From positions 1-8,315 of the forward strand of contig JAQUNT010000079.1 in NCBI GenBank assembly GCA_028717525.1: a DNA stretch of 8,315 nucleotides, written 5' to 3'. The DNA comes from Elusimicrobiota bacterium (GTDB taxonomy: Bacteria > Elusimicrobiota > Elusimicrobia > UBA1565 > UBA9628). Shown here piece after piece: positions 5,629 through 8,315 of the stretch. The notes under the pieces were generated by a model, which was not told the DNA's origin, did no database searches, and saw nothing but the letters and a program-made list of their open reading frames with translations. The stretch's first letter is position 1. Every line of letters begins with the position of its first letter. A program made the position numbers and the translations under genes.

Positions 5629-6239
5629 CGCGCCAGCCTCTCCACCCGGCGCGCGATGTCCGCGTGCACCTCGTCGAGCGGCCGGCGGCCGTTGACCAGG
5701 ACGCAGCCGCGCCCGCCGCGGGCCAGGCGGCGGTAGCCCTCGCGCACCCGGCGGCGGAAGGCCGCGGACTCGCGCTCCAGGCGGTCGAGCCGGCGCGAGC
5801 GGTCCCGGGAGGCGAACTCGGACTCCGGGATGTCCAGGACGATGGTCAGGTCCGGCCGCAGGCCCCCCGTGGCGATGCGGTCGAGGGTCCGGATCATGGG
5901 CAAAGACAGGCCGCGCGCGCAGCCCTGGTAGGCCATGGTGGCCAGGCTGTAGCGCTCGCAGAGCACCCAGGTCCCGCGCGCCAGGGCGGGCTGGATCTTC
6001 TCGCGCGTGTGCTGGGCGCGGGACGCCTCGTAGAGCAGGAGCTCGGCCAGGGGATCCACCTGGTGCCGGGGGTCGAGCAGGACCGCGCGGATGGCCTCGG
6101 CCGAGGGAGTGCCGCCGGGCTCGCGGGTATGGATGAAGCGGACCCCGCGCCGGCGCAGGCGCTGCGCCAGGAGCCTGGCCTGGGTGGACTTGCCGCACTT
6201 GTCCGGGCCTTCCAGCACCACGAAGCGGCCCCTTTTCAC
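5625..6239 (-). CDS. tmk: Thymidylate kinase (dTMP kinase)
   Basis: Phosphorylates dTMP to dTDP with ATP, an essential step for dTTP supply. The 204-residue protein matches the usual family length. It shows the P-loop GPDKCGKST (11-19), the TMP-binding REPGGT (39-44), LLLYEASRAQH (67-77), the family DR(Y/F/H) motif as ERY (95-97), PDLTIVLDI (129-137), and a LID-like Arg-rich segment SRDRSRRLDRLE (144-155). The acidic residue before RY is Glu rather than Asp. The start is GTG at 6239. An in-frame TAG lies only 9 nt upstream (6249-6251), so no longer start exists, and no Shine-Dalgarno sequence precedes it. An extended -10 box ends 6 nt before the GTG, suggesting leaderless translation. An internal GTG at 6221, with AGGGG 7 nt before it, is an alternative but would trim the first beta strand. 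It is the first gene of the tmk-holB-metG operon. Confidence 0.94.
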   Translation of the reverse strand: MKRGRFVVLEGPDKCGKSTQARLLAQRLRRRGVRFIHTREPGGTPSAEAIRAVLLDPRHQVDPLAELLLYEASRAQHTREKIQPALARGTWVLCERYSLATMAYQGCARGLSLPMIRTLDRIATGGLRPDLTIVLDIPESEFASRDRSRRLDRLERESAAFRRRVREGYRRLARGGRGCVLVNGRRPLDEVHADIARRVERLAR

Positions 6240-6245
6240 GACGAG

Positions 6246-6254
6246 ATTCTAGCA
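6246..6254 (-). promoter_or_regulatory. Extended -10 box (TGCTAGAAT) of the tmk-holB-metG operon
   Basis: On the minus strand TGC-TAGAAT fits the extended -10 form TGnTATAAT at all but one position of the hexamer. It lies in the 23-bp gap between the upstream gene's TAG stop and the tmk GTG. Exactly 6 nt (CTCGTC) separate the hexamer from the GTG, which puts the predicted transcription start on the start codon. No -35 hexamer is visible, as can be the case for extended -10 promoters. Confidence 0.45.
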
Positions 6255-6262
6255 AAGTCCGG

Positions 6263-8315
6263 CTAGGGGACGCTCGGCAGCAGGGCCCGGGCCTGGGCGT
6301 TGCGCGGGTTGAGCCTGAGGGCCTTCTCCAGGCAGGAGCGCGCGGCGCGGCGGTCCCCCCGGTCCAGCGCCATGCGCGCGCCCGCGACCCAGATGGAGTC
6401 CGGAGCGGGCGCCGCCGCCTGGCCCGCCGCGGCCTGCGCCGCCCGCGCGATGAAGCCCTCCGCTTCGGCCAGGCTGCCGGTGTTGGCGTACACCTCGGCC
6501 AGCCGCAGCAGGACCTGGGCCTGGCGCGCCCCCCGCGTCGCGGCGGCCAAACGGCGCAGGCGCGCCAGGGCCCGCTGCGGCGCGTCGGCCGTGAGGAAGG
6601 ACCGGCTCTGCAGATGCAGCTCGAGCTCGATGCGGGCGGCCTGGTCCAGGGCCTGCGCGTCGTCCGGCCGCAGGAGCAGGTAGCGCTCCAGCAGGGCCAG
6701 GGCCCCGGCCTGGTCCCCCGCCGCCGAGCTCAGCTGCGCCGAGGACCAGAGCGGCCGGGGGTCCGCCGGATAGCGCCGCTCCCATTCCGCGAGGAGGAGT
6801 CGCGCCGCGTCGCCGCCGGACTTGCGCTGGAACTCGGAGAGCTCCTGGAACTCGTCCGCGGACAGGTCCCGGCCGCGCTTTGCGAGGTAGCGGCTCAGCT
6901 CCAGGGGCTGCGGCCCGGGCCGGCGCGGCCGCTCGTCCCAGGAGGAGAGCAAGTCCACGCCGCCGCCCAGGAACAGGTCCTTGGGGGCCGCGTACTCCAG
7001 GATGGGGAACTGCTCCTCGTTGATCCGGCCGGCGCCGGCCGCGGCGCGCACCGCGCCGTCGCCCGCGGCCTGCAGGGAGAGCAGGGTCGTCAGCCGGCCG
7101 ATGCCCAGGCGGGCCAGGTCGCGGGCCACGGCGGGCCGGCGCAGGCGGGTCTCCATGGCCTGGAAGTCCGGCTCCGCCGGACCCGCGGAGCCGATGAGCA
7201 GGACGTCGGTGCGCGAGGGCGGAATCTCCCAGAGCTCGACCCGCTCGAACTGCGAGCAGAAGGTGCGCAGGATGAGCCGCAAGGTCTCGTCGCTCATCTC
7301 GTAGAGGTGCACCCACTGGGCCATGAGTCCGCCCGGGGCCAGGTGCCGCCGGGCCTCGAGATAGAAGTCCGCGGAGAAGAGATCGCCCACCCCCGCGATC
7401 CAGGGGTTGGAGGGCTCGCTGACGATCAGGTCGTAGCGGCGCGGGGCGGCCCTGAGGAAGGTGGCGGCGTCTTCCACGTGCAGGGCCAGTCGCGGGTCCT
7501 GCAGGGGCCTGCCGTTGTGGCCCTGGAAGAAGCCCTCCGCCTCGACCACGCCCCGGGATATCTCCACCAGGTCCAGGCTGCGGATCGGGTGCGTCAGGGC
7601 GGAGCCCGCCGTGATGCCGCTGCCCAGGCCGACCACGAGGACGTCCTGCGCCTGCGGCCGCAAAGCCAGCGGAAGCTGGGCCAGAAGCACCTCGGTGTTG
7701 AGGTCGGAGACCGTGGAGGCGTCCGTCTTTCCGTTGGTCTTGAGGACGAGGCTCCCCTCTTCGCGGGAGACCGTGATGGTGGCGTCGCTGTCATCCTTGC
7801 AGAAGAGCAGGGCCTCCTTCTTGAACCGGTCCCGGTAGGCTTGGTAGCTCACGGGCTCATAGGAGTCCTGCCAGCGGAACTCGCCCGCGGCCAGAACCAG
7901 CCGGTCCCAGCCCGGCGCCGCCCATGCGTAGACGAGCACCCCCGCGGATCCGGCAGCGGCCCCCAGCGCCGCGAGCCGCAGGCCGCGGCCCGCCAAGGCG
8001 GCCAGCAAGGCCGCGGCCAGGACCAGGTTGACCGCGGCCACGGCCAGGATCAGGCGCTCCAAGCCCAGGGCCGGCAGGAGCCACAGCCCGGCCGCCGCGG
8101 CGCCGGCCGCGCCGCCCAGGCAGTTGAGCCCGAACACGCCCCCCACCTGGGACGCCAGCCGGGGCAGTCTGCGCCCGGCCGCGGCCGCGGCCAAGGGCAG
8201 GCTCAGCCCCATGAACAAGGTGGGCAGCAAGGTCAGCAGCAGGCAGAGCAGGAACTGCCCGGACTGATAGAAATGGAATGCGGCGGGAGTGCGCTGCAGC
8301 AGCCCGGCCCCCATA
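6263..8315 (-). CDS. Membrane-anchored spermidine-synthase-like methyltransferase with C-terminal TPR-like region, 5'-truncated
   Basis: At least 684 codons are visible; the reading frame stays open to the right edge, so the Met at 8314 is probably internal. Numbering from that Met, hydrophobic helices lie at about 20-40, 60-82, 86-108 and 112-132. A soluble aminopropyl/methyltransferase fold follows, with KTNGKTDAST (192-201), SAM-site motif VVGLGSGIT (227-235), LDLVEIS (247-253), YDLIVSEPSNPWIAGVGDLF (294-313) and HLAPGGLMAQW (324-334). From about 480 on, Ala/Leu-rich helices with TPR-like spacing end in a good repeat (ALRLNPRNAQA near 666-676). In true spermidine synthases the catalytic loop carries an Asp in a D-S/T-S/T-D-P context; here it is SEPSNPW, so polyamine synthesis is doubtful. 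Related membrane proteins are often labelled fused MFS/spermidine synthase, with no settled function. The stop (TAG) lies 23 bp upstream of tmk. Confidence 0.82.
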   Translation of the reverse strand, partial: MGAGLLQRTPAAFHFYQSGQFLLCLLLTLLPTLFMGLSLPLAAAAAGRRLPRLASQVGGVFGLNCLGGAAGAAAAGLWLLPALGLERLILAVAAVNLVLAAALLAALAGRGLRLAALGAAAGSAGVLVYAWAAPGWDRLVLAAGEFRWQDSYEPVSYQAYRDRFKKEALLFCKDDSDATITVSREEGSLVLKTNGKTDASTVSDLNTEVLLAQLPLALRPQAQDVLVVGLGSGITAGSALTHPIRSLDLVEISRGVVEAEGFFQGHNGRPLQDPRLALHVEDAATFLRAAPRRYDLIVSEPSNPWIAGVGDLFSADFYLEARRHLAPGGLMAQWVHLYEMSDETLRLILRTFCSQFERVELWEIPPSRTDVLLIGSAGPAEPDFQAMETRLRRPAVARDLARLGIGRLTTLLSLQAAGDGAVRAAAGAGRINEEQFPILEYAAPKDLFLGGGVDLLSSWDERPRRPGPQPLELSRYLAKRGRDLSADEFQELSEFQRKSGGDAARLLLAEWERRYPADPRPLWSSAQLSSAAGDQAGALALLERYLLLRPDDAQALDQAARIELELHLQSRSFLTADAPQRALARLRRLAAATRGARQAQVLLRLAEVYANTGSLAEAEGFIARAAQAAAGQAAAPAPDSIWVAGARMALDRGDRRAARSCLEKALRLNPRNAQARALLPSVP

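Noticed and set aside
8312..8314. ATG near the right edge as the true start of the methyltransferase gene
   Set aside because: The frame is open to the edge, and the visible part begins in the middle of what should be a longer membrane domain, so the gene is treated as truncated.

Overview
This is a very GC-rich (about 70% by eye), gene-dense bacterial chromosomal window. It has no mobile gene, CRISPR array or rRNA. Most genes are housekeeping: tRNA charging, DNA replication, dTTP synthesis and phosphatidylethanolamine synthesis. The lineage cannot be fixed from this sequence alone. Coding style and gene content would fit a GC-rich member of a little-cultured phylum such as Elusimicrobiota or a deltaproteobacterial-type lineage, but that is a guess.

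Left part (1-1532). A truncated minus-strand gene encodes an exported substrate-binding protein of the NMT1/THI5 (ThiY/SsuA) class. It diverges from a plus-strand pair: a small hypothetical membrane protein and a YjbQ/UPF0047 protein. The 60-bp divergent gap carries TAGAAT/TAGACT -10-like boxes facing each way.

Centre (1558-3097, plus strand). A tRNA-Leu(UAA) gene is followed after 17 bp by psd and then pssA, which overlap by 13 bp. PssA makes phosphatidylserine from CDP-diacylglycerol and serine; Psd decarboxylates it to phosphatidylethanolamine. With only 17 bp between tRNA and psd, the lipid operon is probably co-transcribed with the tRNA and freed by tRNA 3' processing.

Convergent junction (3098-3154). 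A perfect 18-bp inverted repeat with a 17-nt centre fills nearly the whole gap between the stops of pssA and metG. It can act as a terminator and looks like a dispersed REP/MITE-type palindrome.

Right part (3155-8315, minus strand). A tightly coupled tmk-holB-metG operon (4-bp and 1-bp overlaps) encodes thymidylate kinase, DNA polymerase III delta' and methionyl-tRNA synthetase. Upstream of it lies a large, 5'-truncated gene for a membrane-anchored spermidine-synthase-like methyltransferase with a C-terminal TPR-like region. The tmk start has no Shine-Dalgarno sequence, but it has an extended -10 box placed so that transcription would begin on the GTG itself. The same geometry recurs at the gene starting at 699, which suggests leaderless transcripts in this organism.
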